DNA of 8,620 bases. Origin: Burkholderiales bacterium (lineage in GTDB: Bacteria; Pseudomonadota; Gammaproteobacteria; Burkholderiales; CAIKXV01). The notes under the pieces were generated by a model, which had not been told where the DNA came from, ran no database searches, and worked only from the letters and a program-made list of their open reading frames with translations. Location of the stretch: the NCBI GenBank assembly GCA_014379045.1, contig JACMMK010000132.1, positions 1 to 8,620 on the forward strand, written 5' to 3'. The position numbers were made by a program, and so were the translations under genes. Below are positions 1 through 6,210 of the stretch, in pieces. The number at the start of each line of letters is the position of its first letter. Position 1 is the stretch's first letter.

Positions 1-219
1 GACTTCGCCGCGCTGCTGCGCTCGTCGATCGATAGCGTCAACGCCGCGCAGCAGGACGCGCAGCGCGTGCAGGGGGCGTTCGATGCCAACGCGCCCGAGG
101 CGAATCTGCAGGATGTCGTGGTCGCGATGCAGAAGGCGAGCCTGTCGTTCCAGACGATGGTTCAGGTGCGCAACCGGCTCGTGTCGGCCTATCAGGACAT
201 CATGAGCACGCAAGTCTAG
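1..219 (+). CDS. fliE: Flagellar hook-basal body protein FliE, C-terminal part
   Basis: The last 72 codons of FliE are present, open at the left edge and ending in TAG followed at once by TGA. FliE is a small export-apparatus-proximal rod protein that joins the MS-ring to the proximal rod in the periplasm. The visible part shows the family's conserved C-terminal helix, with 'VVVAMQKASLSFQTMVQVRN' followed by a segment ending in 'AYQDIMSTQV'. FliE is usually about 100-120 residues, so roughly a third or more of the gene lies outside the window. It is 23 bp upstream of fliF and in the normal fliE-fliF-fliG order, which supports the call. Any promoter for the cluster would lie upstream, outside the window. 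Confidence 0.95.
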   Translation, partial: DFAALLRSSIDSVNAAQQDAQRVQGAFDANAPEANLQDVVVAMQKASLSFQTMVQVRNRLVSAYQDIMSTQV

Positions 220-242
220 TGAGTTCGAACCGAATTTAGGCG

Positions 243-1952
243 ATGGCGCAGGCACCCAGCTCCCCGCAAGCCGCTTCCCCAGCCTCATCGCCTCTGCTGC
301 AAGGGTTTTTCCGACTCACCAACGTCCAGAAGGTCGTGCTGCTGGTCGGTGTCGCAGCGGCGATCGCGATCACCGTCGCGTTCATCGGCTGGGCGCGCAG
401 CCCCGACTACCGGGTGTTGTTCAGCAACGTCTCCGACCGCGACGGCGGCGCGATCATCACGGCGCTGCAGACGATCAACGTGCCGTACCGGATGGCCGAA
501 GGCGGTGGCGCGATTCTGGTGCCCTCCGATCGTGTGTACGACGCGCGCCTGCGCCTCGCGCAGCAGGGGCTGCCGCGCGGCGGCTCGATCGGTTTCGAGC
601 TGCTGGAGACCCAGCGGATCGGCACCAGCCAGTTCGTCGAGCAGGTCAACTTCCAGCGTGCGCTCGAAGGTGAGCTCGCGCGCACGGTGCAGGCGCTCGG
701 TTCGGTGCAGGGCGCGCGCGTGCATCTGGCGATTCCGCGCCCGAGCGTGTTCGTCCGCGATCAGCTGAAACCCAGTGCCTCGGTGTTGATCAGCCTGTTT
801 CCCGGACGCACGCTCGAGCCCGCGCAGCTCGCAGGGATCACCCACATGGTTGCGAGCAGCGTCCCGGAACTGTCGCCCTCGGCGGTGACGATCGTCGACC
901 AGGCCGGCAACCTGCTGACCGCGGCACCGAACGCGCGCGAGGCCAATGCCGGACTCGACGCCGGACAACTGAAGTATCTGCAACAGGTGGAACAGAACGT
1001 CGTCCGACGCATCGAGTCGATCCTGACGCCGATCGTCGGTCCCGGCAACGTGCGCGCGCAGGTGACCGCGGAGCTCGACTTCTCGACCGTCGAGCAGACC
1101 GCCGAGACCTTCAGGCCGAACCCGGCTGCGCAGCAGGCGATCCGCAGTCAGCAGACCGTCGAGACGCTCGGGGATAATCCGCGCGAAGCCTCGGGCGTGC
1201 CCGGTGCGCTGTCGAATCAGCCCCCGGGTGCGGCGAGCGCGCCGTTGACCGCGCCATCCGCAGCGCCGCAGAAAGGCAGCACGCTGCCGCCGCCCCCAGA
1301 CACGCCTGGCAATTCGCACCGCGAGGCGACGACCAACTACGAACTCGACAAGACGATCACGCATACCCGGGCCGAGGTCGGCGCGGTGCGTCGGCTGTCG
1401 GCCGCGGTGGTGGTCAATCACCGGCGCGAGGTGCGCGAGGGCAAGGCGGCGAGTACGCCGCTGCCCGAGGCTGAGATTGCACAGTTGACCGATCTCGTGC
1501 GCCAGGCGATGGGCTTCAATCCGAAGCGCGGGGACACGGTGAATCTGGTCAACGCCGCGTTCAACGAAGCCGAGCGGGTCGAGGTCGAAGGGCCGACCGT
1601 GGTGGCCGAGGTCACGCAACGCCTGCTTGGCAACCTGAACACGCTGCTCTGGACGGTCGCCGCGGTGATCGCCGCGCTGCTCGTCTATCTGCTGGTGTTG
1701 CGTCCGGTGTTGCGCGATCTCGCGCTCGCCGGACAACGCGACTTCGCGGCCCAGGAGGGCTATGCGCAGGCGCGCAGCGTCGACGCCGACTCGGCTCCCG
1801 GGGGCGACACCCCGCCGGCGGGGGCGCGCAGCCAGCCGATCATGGTAGGAGCCCAGGGTTTCGAGGCCGATCTGCGCGCGGTCAAGGATCTCGCCCAGAA
1901 GGAACCCCAGATCGTCGCCAATGTGGTGAAGGATTGGGTCGGGCGCGAGTAG
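243..1952 (+). CDS. fliF: Flagellar MS-ring protein FliF
   Basis: This 569-residue protein has the usual FliF length. FliF forms the MS-ring in the inner membrane and is the assembly base of the flagellum. A cytoplasmic N-terminal tail is followed by a first membrane helix at about residues 31-50. The YscJ/FliF periplasmic ring-building region follows, to about residue 225, and then the FliF C-terminal domain. A proline/alanine-rich low-complexity stretch at about 315-360 precedes the conserved 'NYELDKT' (from N365). The second membrane helix is at about 467-487. The last ~40 residues ('AVKDLAQKEPQIVANVVKDW') are the cytoplasmic tail that docks onto the N-domain of FliG. ATG 243 is the only reasonable start: an in-frame TAG lies just 3 nt before it and the next ATG is about 80 codons in. 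No good Shine-Dalgarno is visible, so initiation may depend on coupling to fliE translation 23 bp upstream. Confidence 0.98.
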   Translation: MAQAPSSPQAASPASSPLLQGFFRLTNVQKVVLLVGVAAAIAITVAFIGWARSPDYRVLFSNVSDRDGGAIITALQTINVPYRMAEGGGAILVPSDRVYDARLRLAQQGLPRGGSIGFELLETQRIGTSQFVEQVNFQRALEGELARTVQALGSVQGARVHLAIPRPSVFVRDQLKPSASVLISLFPGRTLEPAQLAGITHMVASSVPELSPSAVTIVDQAGNLLTAAPNAREANAGLDAGQLKYLQQVEQNVVRRIESILTPIVGPGNVRAQVTAELDFSTVEQTAETFRPNPAAQQAIRSQQTVETLGDNPREASGVPGALSNQPPGAASAPLTAPSAAPQKGSTLPPPPDTPGNSHREATTNYELDKTITHTRAEVGAVRRLSAAVVVNHRREVREGKAASTPLPEAEIAQLTDLVRQAMGFNPKRGDTVNLVNAAFNEAERVEVEGPTVVAEVTQRLLGNLNTLLWTVAAVIAALLVYLLVLRPVLRDLALAGQRDFAAQEGYAQARSVDADSAPGGDTPPAGARSQPIMVGAQGFEADLRAVKDLAQKEPQIVANVVKDWVGRE

Positions 1953-1971
1953 ACCCAAGTATCATCGTGCG

Positions 1972-2970
1972 ATGAGCGATGAAGGAATCAAGAAGAGCGC
2001 GATCCTGCTGATGTCGATCGGCGAGGATCAGGCGGTCGAGGTCTTCAAGTATCTGTCCCCGCGCGAGGTGCAGAAGCTCGGCGCGGCGATGGCGCAATTG
2101 CACAACGTCGAGCGCGAACAGGTCGAAGGCGTACTGCGCGACTTCCGCGAACAGGCCGGCGTCAAGACCACGATCGGGATGAATTCGAACGAATACATCC
2201 GCTCGGTGCTGACCAAGGCGCTCGGTACCGAACGCGCGACCGGTGTCATCGACCGCATTCTGCAGGGGGGCGACACCGGCGGGATCGAGGCATTGAAGTG
2301 GATGGACGGCGCGTCGATCGCCGAGATGATCCGCAACGAACACCCGCAGATCATCGCGACGATCCTCGTCCATCTCGAACGCGATCAGGCCGCCGACGTG
2401 CTGACGCATTTCGTCGAACGGCTGCGCAACGACGTGATGCTGCGCATCGCGGCCCTCGAGGGGGTGCAGCCCGCGGCGCTGCGCGAGTTGAACGAGGTGC
2501 TCGTGCAGTTGCTGCAGGGCGCCGACAAGATGCAGAAGAATGCCCTCGGCGGCACCACCGTTGCGGCCGAGATCCTGAACAACCTCGGCACCTCGCTCGA
2601 AGCGTCGGTGATGGCGTCGCTGCGCGAGCACGACGCCGAACTCGCGCAGGAGATCGAGGACCAGATGTTCGTGTTCGAGAACCTGAACGACCTGGACGAT
2701 CGCGGGGTCCAGCTGTTGCTGCGCGAGGTGCAGTCCGAATCGCTGATCATCGCGTTGAAGGGCACGTCGAACGAGCTGCGCGAGAAGATCTTCAAGAACA
2801 TGTCGGCGCGCGCGGCCGAGATGCTGCGCGACGATTTCGAATCGAAGGGGCCGGTCAAGCTGTCCGAGGTGGAAGCCGAGCAGCGCGAGATCCTGAAGAT
2901 CGTGCGTCGGCTCGCCGATGAGGGACAGCTCGCGCTGGGCGGCAAGGGCGAAGAAGGGTTGGTCGGCTGA
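1972..2970 (+). CDS. fliG: Flagellar motor switch protein FliG
   Basis: FliG is the rotor protein of the cytoplasmic C-ring. It binds FliF through its N-domain, binds FliM, and takes torque from MotA through its C-terminal helix. At 332 residues it matches the E. coli protein (331) almost residue for residue. The middle-domain FliM-binding motif is E123-H124-P125-Q126, and the hinge motif MFxF is at 232-235. The torque helix keeps the charged set K263, R280, D287 and D288. The position equivalent to E. coli R297 is the like-charged K296. The last residues ('GGKGEEGLVG') are a loose tail. The start follows fliF by 19 bp, again without a clear Shine-Dalgarno. 'MSDEGIKKSAILLMSIGED' is the normal family N-terminus, so the start is secure. 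Confidence 0.98.
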   Translation: MSDEGIKKSAILLMSIGEDQAVEVFKYLSPREVQKLGAAMAQLHNVEREQVEGVLRDFREQAGVKTTIGMNSNEYIRSVLTKALGTERATGVIDRILQGGDTGGIEALKWMDGASIAEMIRNEHPQIIATILVHLERDQAADVLTHFVERLRNDVMLRIAALEGVQPAALRELNEVLVQLLQGADKMQKNALGGTTVAAEILNNLGTSLEASVMASLREHDAELAQEIEDQMFVFENLNDLDDRGVQLLLREVQSESLIIALKGTSNELREKIFKNMSARAAEMLRDDFESKGPVKLSEVEAEQREILKIVRRLADEGQLALGGKGEEGLVG

Positions 2971-2990
2971 CGCCGGCACGACGCGCGACG

Positions 2991-3704
2991 ATGGCACGAT
3001 CGATCATGCGCAAGGGGGACGGCGCCGAGACCGGGCGCGGCACCAAGGCCGATGCCGGCGAGGTGGTGCGCTGGCAGATGGACACCATCGGCGAACCCCG
3101 GGCGACCCCGCGCGCGACCGAGGCGACGCCTGAAGTCCGACCGCCCGAAGAAGAGCTCGCGCGTATCCGTGAAGTGGCGCGCGCGCAGGGACATGCCGAG
3201 GGCCTTGCAGCCGGGCGCGCCGCGGGCGCGCGTGAGATGGCCGAGCTCGGGCAGCTGCTCGGGCGTCTGCGTGAAGTGATGGACGGGTTCGAGCAGCAAC
3301 TCGCCGGCGACATGCTCGGTCTGGCGCTCGAGATCGCGCGCCAGATCATGCGTCATACCATCCATGTGCATCCCGAGGTCGTGCTGCCGGTGATTCGCGA
3401 GGCGATCGCGAGTCTGCCGCAGGGCAGCCTGCATCCGCGCCTGATACTTCATCCCGACGATGCGCTGCTGGTGCGCTCGGTGCTCGATGCCAATCAGCTC
3501 ACACCGGCACCCTGGCGCATCGTCGAGGACGCAAAGCTCGAGCGCGGCGGCTGCCGCGTCGAGACCGCGGCGAGCGAGCTCGATGCGACGGTCGAGAGTC
3601 GCTGGAAGGCAGTGATCGCCAACCTGGGTCGGGAAGACGCCTGGGTCGACCTCGAAGTACCGGCGCGCAGCAGTGCGTCGACCCCTTCACGCGAGTCGCG
3701 ATGA
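2991..3704 (+). CDS. fliH: Flagellar assembly protein FliH, regulator of the export ATPase
   Basis: FliH dimers bind the FliI ATPase, restrain its activity and tether it to the export gate and C-ring. The 237-residue product shows the family's glycine-repeat helix, with glycines at 67, 71, 75 and 79 (GxxxGxxxGxxxG). A coiled-coil/helical region and the conserved C-terminal FliI-binding domain follow ('IARQIMRHTIHVHPEVVLPV', then 'LILHPDDALLV' and 'ERGGCRVET'). The tryptophan at W28 ('VRWQMD') resembles the N-terminal tryptophan motif that anchors FliH to FlhA. It is preceded here by a basic ~27-residue stretch, longer than is common. The start could therefore be M6 (3006) or M30 (3078) rather than ATG 2991, and none has a strong Shine-Dalgarno. 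The stop TGA overlaps the ATG of a tiny ORF at 3701 as ATGA, whereas in most species fliI follows directly. Confidence 0.95.
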   Translation: MARSIMRKGDGAETGRGTKADAGEVVRWQMDTIGEPRATPRATEATPEVRPPEEELARIREVARAQGHAEGLAAGRAAGAREMAELGQLLGRLREVMDGFEQQLAGDMLGLALEIARQIMRHTIHVHPEVVLPVIREAIASLPQGSLHPRLILHPDDALLVRSVLDANQLTPAPWRIVEDAKLERGGCRVETAASELDATVESRWKAVIANLGREDAWVDLEVPARSSASTPSRESR

Positions 3705-3736
3705 GCCCGCGAGGCCCGCGGCGAGGGGCCCGTCAC
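3699..3736 (+). repeat. Direct repeat, copy 1, at the fliH stop
   Basis: This 38-bp segment recurs at 3821-3858 with 36 of 38 bases identical; the first 29 are a perfect match. It begins with the last arginine codon and stop of fliH and covers the ATG and first 12 codons of the 41-codon ORF. Each copy contains a possible 5-bp hairpin (ccgcg, loop aggcc, cgcgg). The copies are 122 bp apart. Confidence 0.9.
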
Positions 3737-3826
3737 CTGAAAGGTGACGGGATCGACGTAGCCGAGTCGGGCTCGCTCATCGTCCAGCAACATCCTTCGA
3801 TTCCGGACGTCGGAGGAAGACGATGA
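3701..3826 (+). CDS. Tiny ORF A (41 codons) coupled to fliH and ORF B
   Basis: I do not recognise this product. The reading frame starts at an ATG whose last bases share ATGA with the fliH stop. It ends in a TGA that shares ATGA with the ATG of the next tiny ORF. The peptide starts 'MSPRGPRRGARH', is basic at its N-terminus, continues 'LKGDGIDVAESGSLIV' and ends 'PDVGGRR'. It has no membrane segment or signal peptide. The first 12 codons are repeated almost exactly in ORF B. A perfect 10-bp hairpin lies inside it at 3729-3751. Its own Shine-Dalgarno is weak, so translation would depend on reinitiation from fliH. It may be a regulatory translated spacer that keeps ribosomes moving between fliH and fliI, or a chance frame in duplicated DNA. 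The double ATGA overlap is what supports a coding role. Confidence 0.4.
   Translation: MSPRGPRRGARHLKGDGIDVAESGSLIVQQHPSIPDVGGRR
3729..3751 (+). other. Perfect 10-bp stem-loop between fliH and fliI
   Basis: The arms 'cccgtcacct' (3729-3738) and 'aggtgacggg' (3742-3751) are exact reverse complements around a GAA triloop. No T-run follows, so it is not a standard Rho-independent terminator. It lies inside ORF A and is missing from ORF B. It could act as an mRNA processing or stability element, or pause ribosomes or polymerase within the operon. Confidence 0.7.
3812..3817 (+). promoter_or_regulatory. Shine-Dalgarno for ORF B
   Basis: GGAGGA lies 5 nt before the ATG at 3823, within the 3' end of ORF A. 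It is the strongest ribosome binding site in the flagellar part of the window. A related site (GGAG at 3862-3865, within cggagaggga) precedes fliI. The two sites belong to a second direct repeat, 3807-3827 versus 3857-3877, with 18 of 21 bases identical. Confidence 0.55.
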
Positions 3827-3858
3827 GCCCGCGAGGCCCGCGGCGAGGGACTCGTCAC
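3821..3858 (+). repeat. Direct repeat, copy 2, at the ORF A/ORF B junction
   Basis: This is the second copy of the 38-bp repeat at 3699-3736, with two mismatches (at 3850 and 3852). It holds the ORF A stop and the start of ORF B. Together with the repeated ribosome-binding segment just before each downstream ATG, it shows that ORF B is a tandem duplicate of ORF A. It lacks 72 nt relative to ORF A. Confidence 0.9.
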
Positions 3859-3876
3859 GTCGGAGAGGGACGATGA
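3823..3876 (+). CDS. Tiny ORF B (17 codons) coupled to fliI
   Basis: I do not recognise this product. It reads MSPRGPRRGTRHVGEGR, begins in an ATGA overlap with the stop of ORF A, and ends in an ATGA overlap with the fliI start (ATG 3873). It matches the two ends of ORF A without that ORF's central 24 codons. A good Shine-Dalgarno (GGAGGA) sits 5 nt upstream, so ribosomes could load here and pass to fliI by termination-reinitiation. A tandem duplication bounded by the ATGA junctions would create this overlap automatically, so the overlap alone does not prove selection. It is best seen as a possible leader peptide of fliI; the peptide itself may have no function. Confidence 0.35.
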   Translation: MSPRGPRRGTRHVGEGR

Positions 3877-5318
3877 GTCAGGGCGAAGCCAAGGGCGGCA
3901 ACAGTGGCCGCGCGGTCCCCGATACCGCGATCGGGCGCTGGACCCGCCTGTTCGATCATTGCGAACAGGCGGTACGTCAGGCGCAGCCCTGGGTTCTGTA
4001 CGGCCGCCTCACGCGCGTGGCCGGGCTGGTGATGGAGACCGTCGGCCTCAAGCTGCCGGTGGGCAGCAGCTGCTACGTGTATTCGCGCAGCGGCATGCGG
4101 GTCGAGGCCGAGGTGGTCGGCTTCTCGGGCGACAAGCTGTTCCTGATGCCCTCGACCGATGTGTTCGGACTCGAGCCCGGTGCGATCGTGATGCCGATCG
4201 ACGGAGCAACGCGGCGTGTGCCCCGGCTCGGCGCCGAATACTACCCGCGGCGCCGTGCCGAAGACCGCGCGCGCCAGGTCACCGTCGGCGAGAAGCTGCT
4301 CGGCCGCGTCGTCGACGGCACCGGGCGCCCGCTCGATGACCTGGGCCCGGTGCCGCAGGAGCGGCAGGCGCCGTTGTACAGCCGTCCCGTGAACCCGCTC
4401 GATCGCGCACCGATCCGTACCGTGCTCGATACCGGGGTGCGTGCGATCAACGCGCTGTTGACCGTCGGCCGTGGCCAGCGCCTCGGCTTGTTCGCCGGCA
4501 GCGGCGTCGGCAAGAGCGTGTTGCTGGGCATGATGGCGCGCTACACGAACGCCGATGTCGTCGTGGTCGGTTTGATCGGCGAGCGCGGGCGCGAGGTGAA
4601 GGAGTTCATCGAGAACATCCTCGGCCCCGAAGGGCGCGCGCGCTCGGTGGTGGTCGCCGCCCCTGCCGATACGCCGCCGCTGCTGCGGCTGCATGGTGCG
4701 GCCTATGCGACGACGATCGCCGAGCATTTTCGCGATCAGGGTCTGCAGGTGCTGCTGATCATGGATTCGCTGACCCGCGTCGCGATGGCACAACGCGAGA
4801 TCGCGCTGGCGATCGGCGAACCGCCCGCGACCCGCGGCTATCCACCGTCGGTGTTCGCGAAGCTGCCGCAACTGGTCGAGCGCGCCGGCAACGGGCGCTC
4901 CGGCGGCGGCTCGATCACCGCGTTCTACACGGTGCTCGCCGAGGGCGACGACCAGCAGGATCCGATCGCCGACTCGGCACGCGCGATCCTCGACGGGCAC
5001 ATCGTGCTGTCGCGCGCCCTCGCCGACCAGGGTCACTACCCGGCGATCGACATCGAAGCCTCGATCAGTCGCGCGATGACCGAGCTGGTCGCGGCCGACG
5101 AGCTCGCACTGGTGCGGCGCTTCAAGTACTACTACTCGCGCTACCAGCGCAGTCGCGATCTGATCAGCGTCGGCGCGTATGTACGCGGCGGCGATCGCGA
5201 ACTCGACGAGGCGGTCACGCGCTATCCCGAGCTCGAACGCTTCCTGCAGCAGGGCATGTACGAGCGCGCGGAGTATGCGCAGTGCCGCACTGCGCTCGCG
5301 GCGCTGTTCGCGGCGTGA
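3873..5318 (+). CDS. fliI: Flagellum-specific export ATPase FliI
   Basis: FliI is the hexameric F1-beta-like ATPase that, with FliH and FliJ, delivers export substrates to the flagellar type III gate at the inner face of the membrane. The 481-residue length fits the family. The P-loop is A208-GSGVGK-S215, with K214 and S215 contacting the nucleotide. E237 in 'GLIGERGREVKEF' is the expected catalytic glutamate region. Walker B ends at D298 in 'LLIMDSLTR'. Downstream, 'GEPPATRGYPPSVFAKLPQL' and 'HYPAIDIEASISRAM' are strongly conserved in FliI and virulence homologues. The first ~30 residues are variable, as usual for the FliH-binding end. The flanking flagellar genes exclude the virulence paralogue SctN. 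ATG 3873 has a GGAG 7 nt upstream and overlaps the stop of ORF B. Confidence 0.98.
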   Translation: MSQGEAKGGNSGRAVPDTAIGRWTRLFDHCEQAVRQAQPWVLYGRLTRVAGLVMETVGLKLPVGSSCYVYSRSGMRVEAEVVGFSGDKLFLMPSTDVFGLEPGAIVMPIDGATRRVPRLGAEYYPRRRAEDRARQVTVGEKLLGRVVDGTGRPLDDLGPVPQERQAPLYSRPVNPLDRAPIRTVLDTGVRAINALLTVGRGQRLGLFAGSGVGKSVLLGMMARYTNADVVVVGLIGERGREVKEFIENILGPEGRARSVVVAAPADTPPLLRLHGAAYATTIAEHFRDQGLQVLLIMDSLTRVAMAQREIALAIGEPPATRGYPPSVFAKLPQLVERAGNGRSGGGSITAFYTVLAEGDDQQDPIADSARAILDGHIVLSRALADQGHYPAIDIEASISRAMTELVAADELALVRRFKYYYSRYQRSRDLISVGAYVRGGDRELDEAVTRYPELERFLQQGMYERAEYAQCRTALAALFAA

Positions 5319-5352
5319 GCCTCGGCGCGCGCCCCTCGATGAACGCGCGCCG

Positions 5353-5823
5353 ATGACCCGCCCCTTTCCGTTGCAGCCGTTGGTCGAACTGTCGGCAGAC
5401 CGCGTCGACGCTGCCGCGCGCAAGCTGCAGGCGCTCGACGCCGAGCGCCGCCAGGCGCAGGACAAGCTCGCCCAGGTCGAGGCGTTCCGGCGCGAGTACG
5501 GTGAGCGCCTGCAGCAGTCGCTCGCGCAGGGGATGACGGTTTCGCAGATGCGCGAATGGCATGCATTCCTCGCCAAGCTCGATGCCGCGTGCAAGCAGCA
5601 ACAGCTCGAGGTGGCGGTACGCGAGGAAGCGTGGCTCGCGGGACAGACGCACTGGATGGAGTTGCGGCGTCGGCAGAAAGCCTTTGACGCGCTGGCGACG
5701 CGCCATCAGGTGGCCGAGGGAGCGCGCGAGGGCAGGATCGATCAGCGCAATCACGATGAACTTGCGCGCGGGCTGGCACGCCAGCGTGGCGAAGTCGACG
5801 GCGGGGAGGGCGGAGAACCCTGA
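5353..5823 (+). CDS. fliJ: Flagellar export protein FliJ
   Basis: FliJ is the small coiled-coil protein that inserts into the FliI hexamer like the gamma subunit of F1. It also contacts FlhA and escorts export chaperones. The 156-residue product is close to the E. coli length (147). It is almost entirely helical and charged, with long heptad-like stretches such as 'AARKLQALDAERRQAQDKL' and 'ARHQVAEGAREGR'-type segments rich in R, E, Q and A. There is no signal peptide or membrane segment. The frame is open further upstream inside fliI, but ATG 5353 ('MTRPFPLQPLVELS') gives the standard N-terminus and places the start 34 bp after the fliI stop. There is no strong Shine-Dalgarno. A five-codon frame (5339-5356) ends in an ATGA overlap with this start. 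The acidic glycine-rich tail ('GEVDGGEGGEP') is unremarkable. The gene is called by position and composition. Confidence 0.9.
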   Translation: MTRPFPLQPLVELSADRVDAAARKLQALDAERRQAQDKLAQVEAFRREYGERLQQSLAQGMTVSQMREWHAFLAKLDAACKQQQLEVAVREEAWLAGQTHWMELRRRQKAFDALATRHQVAEGAREGRIDQRNHDELARGLARQRGEVDGGEGGEP

Positions 5824-5943
5824 GGCGTCCAGACCGCGCGCCGGGACGAAGCAAGGATCGATTCGCTCGATAGGGTCGTGCAGCGTGTCCCTTCCGGGTA
5901 ACCTGTCTGCGATCAACGGCAGACGCGCTTGGCCTTCGGTTCT

Positions 5944-5959
5944 CGGCCTGCGTTTTGCT
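5944..5959 (+). promoter_or_regulatory. Weak candidate sigma-54 (-24/-12) promoter
   Basis: The sequence cggcct-N5-ttgct has GG and GC at the sigma-54 spacing. The -12 half is good (TTGCT) and the -24 half is poor (GGC only). It sits 54 bp before the small AtzG-like gene. Such matches arise by chance in GC-rich DNA, so this is only a candidate. The rest of the 189-bp gap (5824-6012) shows two short hairpins (5857-5871 and 5905-5924) and no convincing terminator or gene. Confidence 0.2.
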
Positions 5960-5997
5960 GGCTGTTCCTCAGACGAAGCGCGGCATGAATCAGCAAA

Positions 5998-6004
5998 GGG
6001 AGGA
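5998..6004 (+). promoter_or_regulatory. Strong Shine-Dalgarno for the small AtzG/GatC-like gene
   Basis: GGGAGGA lies 8 nt before ATG 6013. It supports this start over an out-of-frame ATG at 5985 and is stronger than any site before fliF, fliG, fliH or fliJ. This suggests that the amidase block has its own translation entry point. Confidence 0.7.
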
Positions 6005-6012
6005 CGCGGACG

Positions 6013-6201
6013 ATGGCACAGGAAGCGGTGTCGGACGATATCCGGAAACTCGCAGCGAGCCTCGGGCTCGCCCGGCTCTCCGAAGTCCACCTTCAGCAGT
6101 TGATGAAGGCGGCGCGGGCCGCGCAGGCCAGACGTTCGATCCTGCAGTCGGCGTCGCTCGTCGCGTCGGACGAGCCTGCGCATGTGTACCGCCTGCCGTG
6201 A
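6013..6201 (+). CDS. Small GatC/AtzG-like partner of the downstream amidase
   Basis: This 62-residue helical protein sits 9 bp before an amidase gene. It has a helix-rich body ('IRKLAASLGLARLSEVHLQQ', then 'AARAAQARRSILQ') and ends 'ASDEPAHVYRLP'. Small proteins of this size that end in an acidic 'EP..(V/I)(F/Y)R' motif occur next to amidase-signature enzymes. The best-known cases are AtzG, the partner of the 1-carboxybiuret hydrolase AtzE, and more distantly GatC of the GatCAB amidotransferase. In those complexes the small subunit wraps around and stabilises the amidase. I infer the same role here from size, position and C-terminal motif; I did not align it. The strong Shine-Dalgarno at 5998-6004 supports a real gene. 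It does not look like a full GatC (about 95 residues), and no gatB is in the window. Confidence 0.65.
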   Translation: MAQEAVSDDIRKLAASLGLARLSEVHLQQLMKAARAAQARRSILQSASLVASDEPAHVYRLP

Positions 6202-6210
6202 GCAGCGCCG

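Noticed and set aside
285..1958. 557-codon open frame on the - strand opposite fliF
   Set aside because: It is arginine/histidine/leucine-rich, has no recognisable domain, and mirrors the codon positions of a certain gene, as expected in GC-rich DNA.
1882..2997. 371-codon open frame on the - strand opposite fliG
   Set aside because: This is an antisense shadow of fliG, with no recognisable protein features.
3729..3760. Rho-independent terminator between fliH and fliI
   Set aside because: The stem is perfect but no T-run follows, and termination here would cut fliI off from its operon.
5179..5352. Extension of fliJ upstream into fliI
   Set aside because: The extra 58 residues are an R/S-rich shadow of fliI, while ATG 5353 gives the normal FliJ N-terminus and length.
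3855..5594. 579-codon open frame on the - strand opposite fliI and fliJ
   Set aside because: It covers fliI, whose motifs are unambiguous. The antisense product has low-complexity R/A/H composition and no known motif.
5905..5924. Terminator after fliJ
   Set aside because: The stem is only 6 bp (gtctgc/gcagac) with an 8-nt loop and no T-run. A terminator may be present but cannot be shown.
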